Shown: one piece after another, positions 22,247 to 31,032 of the stretch
Numbering within the stretch: position 1 is the first letter of the stretch
Layout: every line of letters begins with the position of its first letter
Source of the DNA: Anaerolineales bacterium
Lineage (GTDB): Bacteria; Chloroflexota; Anaerolineae; Anaerolineales; Villigracilaceae
NCBI GenBank assembly: GCA_016934715.1
Contig: JAFGSI010000018.1
Span: 111,184 to 175,183 of the forward strand
Direction of reading: 5' to 3'
Length of the DNA stretch: 64,000 bases
The notes under the pieces: generated by a model
What the model was told of the DNA's origin: nothing
The model's database searches: none
Seen by the model: only the letters and a program-made list of their open reading frames with translations
Made by a program: the position numbers and the translations under genes

Positions 22247-23515
22247 ATGAAACGCACGCTTTTTGTTTTGGCCAGCATGGTGCTGGTCGCCAGCATGGTG
22301 CTGACCGCCTGCGCCCCGACGAGCGAGGCCGCGACCGAGGCCGTGACCGAGGCCGCGACGGAAGCCCCGACCGAGGTGATCACCGAAGAGCCGATGCCGG
22401 CTCTGACGGGCACCGTCACCCTTTGGCATGGTTGGAAGGACAACGAAATCGAAAGCCTCAACGAAGTCATCGCCGCCTTCCAGGCCCTCAACCCCGAGGT
22501 CCAGTTCGACATCCTCTACGTGCCCTTCGATGACCTGCGCGGCAAGTACGAGACCGCAGCCGCCACCGGTGGCGGTCCCGCCCTGTTGATCGGCGCTGCT
22601 GACTGGGGGCCCGCCCTCTACGACGCCGCCCTGATTGCGGACGTCAGCAGCCTGATCAGTGCCGAGACGATCAACACCATCAACCCGGCCGCCCTGGGTG
22701 CTGTCCAGTACAATGACGCCCTGATCGGCCTCCCCCAGACCCTCAAGGGTGTGGTGATGTACCGCAATACCGCCATCGTCCCCGAGGCTTCGGCCACTTT
22801 CGACGAACTGGTTGTCAATGCCCAGGCCGCCACCACCGGTGACATCTTCGGCGCCTACCTCGAGTACGGCTTCTTCTTCTCCGCCGGCACCCTGAGCGGT
22901 GTTGGCGGTAGCCTAATGACCCCCGAAGGCGATCCGGCCTTCAACGACGCCAACGGCATTGCCTGGGTCGACCTGATCGCCCGCTTCCCGGAAGCTGGCC
23001 CGGCCACCAACAACACCGACGATGACGTCAACCTGTTCAAGGCCGGTCAGGCCGGCATCATCATCGACGGAACCTGGAATATCGCCTCCCTGGCTGAGGC
23101 GATCGGCGCCGAGAACCTGGCGATCGATCCCTGGCCGGCCCCGCTCTCCGGCTACGTCCAGACCGAGAACATCTACTTCAACGGCAACGTCACCGGTGAC
23201 GATGCGGCTGCCTCCCTGGCCTTCATGGAATTCTTCCTGTCGCCCGAGGCACAGTCCATCCTGGCCGATCCGACCAAGGCCGCCCACATCCCCGCCATCG
23301 CCGGCGTGGAAGTTTCCGATCCCTTGATGCAGCAGGCCGTGGCCGCCTTCGCCGGTGGCGCTGCCTTCCCGGTCATCCCCGAAATGGGTGCCTACTGGGA
23401 TCCGATGAACAACATGCTCTTGCGGGTCCTGAATGAGGGCGCCGATCCGGCCGCCGCTCTGCAGGATGCCTTCGACGCTGTGACCGCCAAGGTCGCCGAG
23501 ATCCGCGGCGAGTAG
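22247..23515 (+). CDS. Sugar ABC transporter substrate-binding lipoprotein (maltose/oligosaccharide type)
   Basis: 422 residues from the ATG at 22247, with AAGGAG upstream. The lipobox MVLTAC (Cys 22) is followed by an Ala/Thr/Glu-rich linker made of TEA repeats, then a periplasmic-binding fold of the MalE/UgpB family ('GTVTLWHGWKDNEIESL', 'GPALLIGAADWGP', 'GIIIDGTWNIASLAEAIG'). It captures sugars outside the cell for the two permeases that follow. A strong intercistronic terminator (23528-23563) separates it from them, which should give an excess of binding protein over permease, a common arrangement. No ATPase gene lies in the operon. Confidence 0.93.
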   Translation: MKRTLFVLASMVLVASMVLTACAPTSEAATEAVTEAATEAPTEVITEEPMPALTGTVTLWHGWKDNEIESLNEVIAAFQALNPEVQFDILYVPFDDLRGKYETAAATGGGPALLIGAADWGPALYDAALIADVSSLISAETINTINPAALGAVQYNDALIGLPQTLKGVVMYRNTAIVPEASATFDELVVNAQAATTGDIFGAYLEYGFFFSAGTLSGVGGSLMTPEGDPAFNDANGIAWVDLIARFPEAGPATNNTDDDVNLFKAGQAGIIIDGTWNIASLAEAIGAENLAIDPWPAPLSGYVQTENIYFNGNVTGDDAAASLAFMEFFLSPEAQSILADPTKAAHIPAIAGVEVSDPLMQQAVAAFAGGAAFPVIPEMGAYWDPMNNMLLRVLNEGADPAAALQDAFDAVTAKVAEIRGE

Positions 23516-23527
23516 CCACATCTTCCT

Positions 23528-23563
23528 AAAGCAGGTGGGAGTTCGCTCCCACCTGCTTTTTTT
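23528..23563 (+). terminator. Intra-operon attenuating terminator with a UUCG loop
   Basis: Perfect 14-bp stem (23528-23541 and 23546-23559) closed by the stable tetraloop TTCG and followed by a run of T to 23563. It separates the binding-protein gene from the permeases. An extended -10-like TGTTATATA lies just downstream (23572-23580), so a second weak promoter for the permeases is possible. Confidence 0.85.
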
Positions 23564-23606
23564 GCATCATTTGTTATATACTTGTCATAAGCAGGAGGTA
23601 ACCCAT

Positions 23607-24653
23607 ATGGCAACCCAAGTCGCTCCCCTGGACAGACGCCTGAAGCGCCGCGAGGATTTCAAGCAGCGTCTGAAGAGATCTCCGCTGGCGTGGGCCTACA
23701 TCGCCCCGGCCGGATTGCTCATGGTACTCATCACCATGTTCCCGCAGATCTTCCAGGTCTGGATGGCCTTCACTGATTACCGCATCCAGAATTTACGCTT
23801 CAACGTCTTCAACTCCGAGACCTGGGAGCAGTACGCGCCGGCGATGGTCGGGATCGAGAACTTCGTCAAGATCCTGACCAACAACCTGGCCATCGAAAAC
23901 TACGACTTCGGCCGCCTCCTGTTGTTCAACATCACCTGGACCTTCACCAATGTCATCTTCCACGTCGGCCTGGGGATCCTGATCGCCCTGGCGCTCAACA
24001 GCAAGCACCTGATCGGCCGACGCATCTACCGGGCGCTGTTCGTGCTCCCCTGGGCCATCCCCGGTTATATCAATGCCCTGACCTGGCGTAACATGTTCGA
24101 CCAGAATTTCGGCGCCATCAACCAGCTGCTCGCGGTCCTCAATACGAATCTCGGGACGAGCTTCGCCACCGATATCCGCTGGCTGGAAGCCACCACCCCG
24201 CCGCTTGGCGGCCTGCTCAGTTTCCTGCCCCTGGCGTTCTATGCCCTGCTGATCACCAACGTCTGGTTGGGCTGGCCGTTCATGACGGTCGTCGCCACCG
24301 GCGCGCTGCAGGCCATCCCCGACGAATTGTACGAGGCTGCCGCCATCGACGGGGCCAACGCCTGGAACAAGTTCTGGAGCGTGACCGTGCCGATGATCCG
24401 CCCGGCGATGGTCCCGGCGATCATGCTCGGCACGATCTGGACCTTCAACAACTTTAATGTGATCTACTTCATCACCAAGGGCGGGCCCTTCGGCAGGACC
24501 GAGATCCTGGTCACCCAGGCCTTCAAGCTGGTCTACGAGCAGCGCATCTACGGGGTGGCCGCCGCCTTCAGCCTGGTCGTCTTCCTCATTCTCCTGGTGA
24601 TCACCCTGATCAACAACCGGGTCACCCGCGCTACGGAGGCCTACAATGCGTGA
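23607..24653 (+). CDS. Sugar ABC transporter permease (MalF-like)
   Basis: 348 residues from the ATG at 23607, with GCAGGAGGT upstream. Six transmembrane helices are expected. The EAA loop 'YEAAAIDGANAWNKFWSVTVPMIRP' (shown in part: EAAAIDGANA) is the coupling site for the ATPase. The partner gene overlaps its end by 8 bp. It forms the membrane channel with the next permease for the sugar bound by the preceding lipoprotein. The first periplasmic loop (about residues 60-120) is long, as in MalF-type subunits. Confidence 0.95.
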   Translation: MATQVAPLDRRLKRREDFKQRLKRSPLAWAYIAPAGLLMVLITMFPQIFQVWMAFTDYRIQNLRFNVFNSETWEQYAPAMVGIENFVKILTNNLAIENYDFGRLLLFNITWTFTNVIFHVGLGILIALALNSKHLIGRRIYRALFVLPWAIPGYINALTWRNMFDQNFGAINQLLAVLNTNLGTSFATDIRWLEATTPPLGGLLSFLPLAFYALLITNVWLGWPFMTVVATGALQAIPDELYEAAAIDGANAWNKFWSVTVPMIRPAMVPAIMLGTIWTFNNFNVIYFITKGGPFGRTEILVTQAFKLVYEQRIYGVAAAFSLVVFLILLVITLINNRVTRATEAYNA

Positions 24654-25692
24654 GCAATTCACCCGCTTTCTCGCCTTCTTCCTGCCCTCGGAGACCGGGC
24701 GGGAAGTCCGGGCCATCTTCGTCCACGCCTGGCAGGTCCGTTTCAGGCTCTTCGGTCGGAACTGCGTTGACTTCTTCCGCCTGACCGAAAAGGGCAAGAG
24801 GGTCCGCATGGACTTCCTGAAACAACTTGGGCTGCAGGTCTTCCTGCTGGCCATCACGCTCACCGTCATGTTCCCGATCCTCTGGATCTTCTCGCTGGCC
24901 CTTGACCCGCGCAACATCGACAAGCCGCTCGAACTGACCCTCATCCCGCCAGGAGCTTCCTTCGCCGCCTTCCAGAAAGTGCTCTGCGAACCCTTCATGC
25001 TGCTGTGCTCCAACCCGTCCGACCTTGGCACCTGCATGACTTTCGGCCGGCTGCTGCTCAACAGCGTCCTGGTCGCCCTGGGTACCAGCCTGTTCGCCGT
25101 GGTCATGGGAGCTTCAGCTGCCTATGCCTTCTCGCGCTTTCAGTTCGTCGGCCGCCAGGCAGGCATGCTCGGCTTCATCGTCCTGCTCATGCTGCCCACC
25201 ACAGCCACCCTGGCGCCCCTGTACGTCCTGCTCAGCCAGATCAAGATCGCCGGTGAACCTCTGCGAACGACCCTGATCGGCCTGTCGGTGGCCTACGCCT
25301 CGGGCACCCTGCCCTTCGCCATCTGGAACCTGAAGGGTTATTTCGACACGGTCCCCAAGGAGCTGGAGGAGGCCGCCCGCATCGACGGCGCCAGCGTCAC
25401 CCAGACCTTCCTGCGCATCATCCTGCCGCTGTCGGTCCCGGCCCTGGCCGTCACCGTGCTGTTCTCCTTCATGACCGGCTGGACCGAATTCGTCCTGGCC
25501 TGGACCTTCCTGGAAGACCCGTCGCGCTTCACCCTGGCGATGGCTTTGCGCTCGATGCAGGGACAGTTCTCCACGCCATGGTCGGAGTTCGCCGCCATGT
25601 CGATCCTGATGTCGATCCCGATCGTGTTGCTGTTCTTCGCCCTGCAGCGTTACCTCGTCTCCGGCCTGACGGTCGGCGGCGTGAAAGGCTAG
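24646..25692 (+). CDS. Sugar ABC transporter permease (MalG-like) with N-terminal extension
   Basis: 348 residues from the ATG at 24646, overlapping the previous gene by 8 bp. The first 55 residues ('REQFTRFLAFFLPSETGREV' and on) are a charged extension not typical of MalG; the usual N terminus would start near the internal Met at residue 55 (MDFLKQLGLQ). The core has six helices with the EAA motif 'EEAARIDGASVTQTFLRIILP'-type (EEAARIDGAS). Which start is used is not certain, but the overlap and reading frame support the long form. It is the second channel subunit of the importer. A GC-rich palindrome at 25701-25722 follows. Confidence 0.92.
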   Translation: MREQFTRFLAFFLPSETGREVRAIFVHAWQVRFRLFGRNCVDFFRLTEKGKRVRMDFLKQLGLQVFLLAITLTVMFPILWIFSLALDPRNIDKPLELTLIPPGASFAAFQKVLCEPFMLLCSNPSDLGTCMTFGRLLLNSVLVALGTSLFAVVMGASAAYAFSRFQFVGRQAGMLGFIVLLMLPTTATLAPLYVLLSQIKIAGEPLRTTLIGLSVAYASGTLPFAIWNLKGYFDTVPKELEEAARIDGASVTQTFLRIILPLSVPALAVTVLFSFMTGWTEFVLAWTFLEDPSRFTLAMALRSMQGQFSTPWSEFAAMSILMSIPIVLLFFALQRYLVSGLTVGGVKG

Positions 25693-25700
25693 ACCCAGAC

Positions 25701-25727
25701 GGGGCGGCCGGCCGGCCGCCCCGGTTT
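25701..25727 (+). terminator. GC-rich palindromic hairpin after the permease pair
   Basis: A perfectly self-complementary 22-bp GC palindrome (25701-25722), followed by GGTTTTG. It may terminate most transcripts ahead of the amylase gene or stabilise the upstream mRNA end. Confidence 0.6.
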
Positions 25728-25746
25728 TGTTCTGCTGAGACTCCCG

Positions 25747-27363
25747 ATGAAACGCTTGACCGCCCTGCTCTTTGTCGTTGCCATCCTGCTGGCTGCCTGC
25801 CAGGCAGGCAGTTCGGCCACGCCATCCCTCCTCCCGGATCCGATCGAGACGGCCGCCCCCACCCCGCTGTCAACACCCACCGCCATTCCCTACCAGACCC
25901 CCGACTGGTTCCAGGGCCAGATCCTCTACGAGATCTTCGTGCGGTCCTTCTGCGACTCCGACGGTGATGGCATCGGCGACCTGCCCGGCATCGAGCAGAA
26001 ACTGGACTACCTGCAGTCACTGCACGTCGACACCCTCTGGCTGATGCCGATCCACCCCTCGCCTTCCAGCCACGGCTACGACGTTCGCGACTACTTCGCC
26101 GTCAACCCCGAGTTCGGCACCCTGGAGGACCTGCAATCCCTGGTCGAGGCCGTCCACGCCCGCGGCATGCACATCCTCATCGACTTCGTTCCCTCGCACC
26201 TGTCAGACCAGAACCCGATCTTCCAGGATGCCTACGCCAACCCAGCCTCACGTTACCGCGACTGGTTCGTCTGGCGCAATGATGCCCATACCCTGTACGC
26301 CGGTTTCGCCGACTCGCAGGAAATGCCGCGCTTCAACCACTACAATCCCGAGGTGCTCGATTACCTGTCCGAGGCCGCCCTGTTCTGGCTCGACCTGGAC
26401 GGCGACGGCGATACCACCGACGGCCTCGACGGTTTCCGGGTCGACAACGCCACCTTCCCGCCGCAGGAATTCCTGGTCGCCCTGCGCCAGCGCATCAAGG
26501 CTGCCAACCCGCAGGCCCTGCTGCTGGGCGAAACCTGGGTCAACAACCCTGGCGACCTGGGGCGCTTCTTCCCCGATCAGTTCGACGCCCTGTTCGACTT
26601 TCCCCTGTACCAGCTGCTGGCTGGCGGACAGACCTTCAACGGTGACGGACTGCTCAACGCCGAGGGCCATCCCGCCCTGCTGACCATCCTGCTCAACGAC
26701 GAAGCCGATTTTCCCACCGGGGCCATGCCGGTCCGCTTCCTGGCAAATCATGATACCAACCGCCTGGCCACCAAGGTCGGCAGCGACCCGGCCCGCCTGC
26801 GCCTGGGGGCGGCTCTGCTGGCCGCCCTGCCCGGCCCGATCATGATCTACTATGGCGAGGAGATCGGCATGTCCGGCCAGAAAGGCGGCCCTCCCTTCTG
26901 GGACAACTACCGCCGCGAGCCGATGGACTGGTACAGCCTCGAGACCGGCGCCGGGCAGACGACCTGGTTCACCCCCGATGACCGCTGGAACCGCCCGGGG
27001 GATGGCATCTCGGTCGAGGAGCAGGAGGCCGATCCCGGCTCCCTGCTGAACTTCTATCGCTTCGTCTTTGACCGGCGGGTCCACTCCCCGGCCCTGCAGT
27101 CCGGCACTTTCACCATCCTGGAACTTGAGAGCTCGCCTCCCGGCGGCTGGGGTTTCGTCCGCCAGCTCGAGACCGACTGGGTGATTTGCCTGTACAACTT
27201 CTCCGATGGAACCATCGAGATCACCATCCCGGCCTTCCCCCTCACCGGCGGGGTCCTGCTCGACCTGCTCAACGGGACCGACGTTCCGCAGGCCGTCTCC
27301 GGGGAATCCTACACCCTGACCCTGCCGCCGTCTTCAGCCGTCTGGCTGGCACCGCCGCCCTAG
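25747..27363 (+). CDS. GH13 alpha-amylase-family lipoprotein
   Basis: 538 residues. The signal peptide ends in a lipobox (AILLAAC, Cys 18) followed by a Pro/Thr linker. The (beta/alpha)8 barrel has 'LWLMPIHPSPSSHGYDVRDY' (region I context), FRVDNATF (Asp nucleophile), LLGETW (Glu acid/base) and FLANHDTNR (third Asp), and a beta-sandwich C-terminal domain. All GH13 catalytic residues are present, so it should cut alpha-glucans on the cell surface, feeding the ABC importer just upstream (55 bp away, same strand). Its exact specificity (amylase, pullulanase or dextrinase) is unclear. Confidence 0.93.
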   Translation: MKRLTALLFVVAILLAACQAGSSATPSLLPDPIETAAPTPLSTPTAIPYQTPDWFQGQILYEIFVRSFCDSDGDGIGDLPGIEQKLDYLQSLHVDTLWLMPIHPSPSSHGYDVRDYFAVNPEFGTLEDLQSLVEAVHARGMHILIDFVPSHLSDQNPIFQDAYANPASRYRDWFVWRNDAHTLYAGFADSQEMPRFNHYNPEVLDYLSEAALFWLDLDGDGDTTDGLDGFRVDNATFPPQEFLVALRQRIKAANPQALLLGETWVNNPGDLGRFFPDQFDALFDFPLYQLLAGGQTFNGDGLLNAEGHPALLTILLNDEADFPTGAMPVRFLANHDTNRLATKVGSDPARLRLGAALLAALPGPIMIYYGEEIGMSGQKGGPPFWDNYRREPMDWYSLETGAGQTTWFTPDDRWNRPGDGISVEEQEADPGSLLNFYRFVFDRRVHSPALQSGTFTILELESSPPGGWGFVRQLETDWVICLYNFSDGTIEITIPAFPLTGGVLLDLLNGTDVPQAVSGESYTLTLPPSSAVWLAPPP

Positions 27364-27411
27364 AATGGGGTACAATTCGCCCGTTCGCACACTCACCGCC
27401 GAAGAGACGAT

Positions 27412-28809
27412 ATGATCACACCTTACTGGGTCCAGGATGCCATCTTCTACCAGATCTTTCCCGATCGCTTCGCCAACGGTGACCCTGACAACGACCCGCC
27501 CAACGTCCAGCCCTGGGGCTCGCCCCCCAGCCTGGACGGCTTCCAGGGCGGCGACCTGCGCGGCGTCATCCAGCGCTTCGATTACCTGCTCGACCTGGGG
27601 ATCAACGCCCTGTACTTCAACCCGATCTTCGCCTCGCCATCGACCCACCGCTACAACACCAGCGACTACTACCAGATCGACCCCAAGCTGGGCACGCTGG
27701 CCGATTTTCGAGCCCTGCTCGAGGTGGCCCACCGCAACCATGTGCGCGTCGTCCTTGACGGGGTCTTCAATCACTGCGGGCGCGGCTTCTTTGCATTCGC
27801 CGATGTGCTCGAGAACGGCGAGAACTCGGCCTACCGCGACTGGTTCCACATCCGCCAGTTCCCGCTCGAGGCCTACACCCCCGGCGAGGCCCACAACTAT
27901 CTCGGCTGGTGGAACCACAAGAGCCTGCCCAAGTTCAACACCGAAAATCCCCTCGTTCGCCGCTACCTCCTCGACGTGGCCCACTACTGGATCGAGCAGG
28001 GCATCGACGGATGGCGCCTGGATGTGCCCAATGAGATCGACGACGACGAATTCTGGGCCGAGTTCCGCCAGGTAGTCAAATCGGCCAATCGCGACGCCTA
28101 CATCCTGGGCGAGATCTGGACCGCCGACCCGCGCTGGGTGGGTGATGAACACTTCGACGGTCTGATGAACTACCCGGTCCGGGACGCCCTGCTGCGCCTG
28201 CTTTACGCCGGGACCCTCGACATGCCCCATTTCATCGAAAAGGTCGAGGGTCTGCTGAGCACGTATGCGCGCGAGAACGTGCATGCCATGTTCGTGCCGC
28301 TCGGCTCACACGACACCGAGCGCCTGTTCACCAAAGTCGAGGGCAGCACGGTCAAGGCCAAGCTGGCCTTCCTGTTCCAGATGGCCTACCCCGGCGCGCC
28401 GGCGGTCTATTACGGCGACGAGATCGGCCTGCAGGGCGGCAAGGATCCCGACTGCCGGCGGGCTTTCCCCTGGGACCAGAGCCAGTGGAACCTCGACCTG
28501 CAATCCTGGGTCCGGACCCTGATCGCCCTGCGCAAGGCGAACCCGGCCCTGTGCCGCGGCGACTATCGCCGGATGGTGCTCGACAACCAGAATGGCCATT
28601 ACGTCTTCGTGCGCGAACTCGGCGAGCAGCGAGTCGTCGTAGCCATCAACGCATCGGAAAGCCAGCAGACAATCGAGGTCCCGTGCGTGTCGCTGGGCTG
28701 GACCGACGGCAACCGCGTCCAGAGCATGATCGACGCCCGATGGTTCACCGTTCAGAATGGAATGCTCAGCCTGTCCCTTGCCGCGTGGAGCGGAGCGTGG
28801 ATCGGGTAG
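27412..28809 (+). CDS. GH13 cytoplasmic maltodextrin hydrolase (neopullulanase/cyclomaltodextrinase type)
   Basis: 465 residues and no signal peptide, so it is intracellular. 'FYQIFPDRFANGDP' is the typical start of cyclomaltodextrinase/neopullulanase catalytic domains, GWRLDVPNE carries the nucleophile, LGEIW the acid/base, and LGSHDTERL the third Asp. The characteristic N-terminal domain N is missing, so it is a short form of that group. It probably hydrolyses the imported maltodextrins to glucose and maltose. A TACAAT at 27371-27376, 35 bp upstream, could give it its own promoter. Confidence 0.93.
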   Translation: MITPYWVQDAIFYQIFPDRFANGDPDNDPPNVQPWGSPPSLDGFQGGDLRGVIQRFDYLLDLGINALYFNPIFASPSTHRYNTSDYYQIDPKLGTLADFRALLEVAHRNHVRVVLDGVFNHCGRGFFAFADVLENGENSAYRDWFHIRQFPLEAYTPGEAHNYLGWWNHKSLPKFNTENPLVRRYLLDVAHYWIEQGIDGWRLDVPNEIDDDEFWAEFRQVVKSANRDAYILGEIWTADPRWVGDEHFDGLMNYPVRDALLRLLYAGTLDMPHFIEKVEGLLSTYARENVHAMFVPLGSHDTERLFTKVEGSTVKAKLAFLFQMAYPGAPAVYYGDEIGLQGGKDPDCRRAFPWDQSQWNLDLQSWVRTLIALRKANPALCRGDYRRMVLDNQNGHYVFVRELGEQRVVVAINASESQQTIEVPCVSLGWTDGNRVQSMIDARWFTVQNGMLSLSLAAWSGAWIG

Positions 28810-28869
28810 TAGAAACATTTCCCCAAACATTGTACAATGAGAGCTGGTCGCCGGAGGACGGAGGCAAGG

Positions 28870-29196
28870 ATGACCATCCAGAATGAGCGTCCGCAGAAAA
28901 TCCCGAGCGCGTTGCACACGTCGTGCGCCTGAAGGCAATCCGTCCCTCCAGTCGCTGGCGGCGCTGATCTACGGGGTCACCTTGCGACCGTGCGGCCTGG
29001 CAATCACCCCGCCGGTCTTCTCGGTGCTTTCGGTCTTCGCTGTATTGTACAAAGCCAGGGGCTTCTCGACCGCGGTCCTGATCGGCTGCACGGGGGTCCT
29101 CCTGCTGCTGCCTGGGGATCACTGCCCTGCTACTGCGCGAGCGCCTGGCCAGGATCGCCGGACGCTTTCAGCAGCTCGCAGCCCCCATTTCCCTTT
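28870..29196 (+). pseudogene. Possible frameshifted small membrane protein gene
   Basis: The first frame (ATG 28870 after GGAGGCAAGG) stops after 19 codons. A second frame then reads 'LQSLAALIYGVTLRP...FSVLSVFAVLYKARGFSTAV' (two hydrophobic helices), and a third, from about 29110, reads 'LGITALLLRERLARIAGRFQQ'. In the combined reading the latter continues a helix and ends in an amphipathic tail, which looks like one real protein of about 105 residues broken by two single-base shifts. The shift near 29108 lies in a CTG-rich run. No family recognised. Confidence 0.35.
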
Positions 29197-29209
29197 CAAG
29201 GAGCATCCT

Positions 29210-29749
29210 ATGCCTGCCAGAAACCGCCTTGCCCTGCCCATCTCCGATCCCGAGACACGCCGGCGCGCCCAGGTCATCATCCTGACCGCCGCCTGGATGG
29301 CGGTTGCCTGCGCCTTGATGATCGCGTGGTGGATCCTCACCTCCAGCCTGGAATCGATCTACACTGCCCTAGCAGCCGGGATCCTGTGCCTGCTGCTGGG
29401 CGGGATCATCGTCCTGGCCTGCCGGGAGCGGGTCACCCTGGCCGGCTGGCTGCTGGTCAGCCTGACGACCCTGCTGGTCTTCGCCGCCTCGTCCGGCTAC
29501 GGGCTGGGGACCCCTTCGACCGCCGGCTACCTGATCCCGATCGTCCTGGCCGGCCTGGTCCTCGGATCCCGGGCCGGCTACGCCGTGACGGCAGCCTGCG
29601 TGCTGGCCGTCTGGGGGGTCGGGGCTGCCGCCTGGCAGGGGTGGTTTGAACCGTGGATCCCGTTCGACATCTCCCACCTCACATTCAATGCACCGCTGTA
29701 TTCGCTGCTCTTCGCCCTGATCGCAGTCATGGTGGGCCAGGATAGGTAA
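29210..29749 (+). CDS. Membrane sensor domain protein, possibly truncated
   Basis: 179 residues from the ATG at 29210 with AAGGAG six bases upstream. A basic N terminus is followed by five or six transmembrane helices, with 'GYLIPIVLAGLVLGSRAGYAVTAACVLAVWG' (shown in part: VLAGLVLGSRAGY). This resembles the N-terminal membrane module that in many Chloroflexota multi-domain sensor proteins is followed by a signalling output (histidine kinase or cyclase). Here the frame stops after the last helix (VMVGQDR). It may be the remnant of a sensor, or a stand-alone membrane protein. Confidence 0.6.
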   Translation: MPARNRLALPISDPETRRRAQVIILTAAWMAVACALMIAWWILTSSLESIYTALAAGILCLLLGGIIVLACRERVTLAGWLLVSLTTLLVFAASSGYGLGTPSTAGYLIPIVLAGLVLGSRAGYAVTAACVLAVWGVGAAAWQGWFEPWIPFDISHLTFNAPLYSLLFALIAVMVGQDR

Positions 29750-29829
29750 CGCAGGCTGGCAGTTCGGCACATCCGGGCCAGAGAGAGTGTTCGGATTTCC
29801 TGCCCGATCAACGCGTCAAGGAGGCAAGC

Positions 29830-31032
29830 ATGCAGTACGATCTTGTTTTCGAAGGCGGCGGAGCCAAGGGAATGGTCTTCGTCGGCGCAATGCAGGAGTT
29901 CGAACAGCGCGGCCATACGCACGGACGCCTGCTGGGAACCTCCGCCGGGGCAATCACCGCCTGTCTGCTGGCAGCCGGGTACACGTCCGGGGAGATGCTC
30001 AAGGCCCTCAAAGAGAAGGCCGACGGGAAGTCGGTCTTCACCAAGTTCATGGGCGCCATCCCCCCGGTGGACAAAGAACTGATCCGGAAAAGTTCGGTAC
30101 GATCCCTGCTGAAGGCGATCAACGCCAGGATCATCCCCGACCCACTGGAAGACATGCTGGACGACCGGCTGGCTGAGATGCTGGCCAACCGGCCGTCGTT
30201 CAATCACCTGTACTCCTTCATGGAATATGGCGGCTGGTACGCAGCCGATGCCTTCCTGGCTTGGCTGCGCGACAAACTGGACGCCGGCGGGCGCGGCTAC
30301 GCCGACCTGACCCTGGCTGCTTTCTGCGCCGCCACGGGCGTGGACCTCAGCCTGGTGGCGTCCGATACGACCGCCGAGACGATGCTGGTCCTCAACCACC
30401 GCACCGCTCCCGACCTGCCGGTGGCCTGGGCAGTGCGCATGTCGATGAGCATTCCCCTGCTGTGGCAGGAGGTCGTCTGGAAGAAGGAATGGGGAGCCTA
30501 CCAGGGGGAACAGATCACCGGCCACACGATCGTCGACGGCGGGCTGCTCTCCAACTTCCCGATTGAGCTGTTCTTGTCCAACACCAGGATCGTCACCGCA
30601 TTGATGGGGCCCCGCACCAGCGAGTATGTGCTGGGGATGCTGATCGACGAAACGCTGTCCGTCTCAGGCGCTCCGATCCCGCGCCGCGCAAAGAAGGATC
30701 CGCTGTTCGAATCCCTGCCGGCGGCGAAACGGGTCAGCAGCCTGGTCAATACGCTGCTGTCGGCCCATGACAAAATGGTCATCGAGGCCTTCAAGGACTT
30801 CGTGGTCCGCCTGCCGGCCAAGGGGTACGGTACGACCGAGTTCGACATGAGCGACCGCCGCCGGGCTGCTCTGGTGGAGGCAGGTCGGATCGCCATGCAG
30901 GCGTATTTCATCAAACAGAAGAAGCAAATCAGCCTGCAGAAGGTCACCCCCCGTCCGGTCTCGGCCCAGCAGGCCGCGAACAGCCTGGCAAAACAATTCA
31001 TCCGGCGCAATATGGAGCCCCATCATCAATGA
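29830..31032 (+). CDS. Patatin-like phospholipase
   Basis: 400 residues from the ATG at 29830, with AAGGAGG upstream. The patatin fold signature is complete: oxyanion hole FEGGGAKG, nucleophile elbow GTSAG, and the catalytic Asp in DGGLLSNFP. It should hydrolyse acyl esters of membrane lipids or a related substrate by a Ser-Asp dyad. The length is that of the larger patatin subgroup, with a helical C-terminal extension (residues 300-400). It is the first gene of a three-gene operon, its stop overlapping the next start by 4 bp (ATGA). Confidence 0.93.
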   Translation: MQYDLVFEGGGAKGMVFVGAMQEFEQRGHTHGRLLGTSAGAITACLLAAGYTSGEMLKALKEKADGKSVFTKFMGAIPPVDKELIRKSSVRSLLKAINARIIPDPLEDMLDDRLAEMLANRPSFNHLYSFMEYGGWYAADAFLAWLRDKLDAGGRGYADLTLAAFCAATGVDLSLVASDTTAETMLVLNHRTAPDLPVAWAVRMSMSIPLLWQEVVWKKEWGAYQGEQITGHTIVDGGLLSNFPIELFLSNTRIVTALMGPRTSEYVLGMLIDETLSVSGAPIPRRAKKDPLFESLPAAKRVSSLVNTLLSAHDKMVIEAFKDFVVRLPAKGYGTTEFDMSDRRRAALVEAGRIAMQAYFIKQKKQISLQKVTPRPVSAQQAANSLAKQFIRRNMEPHHQ

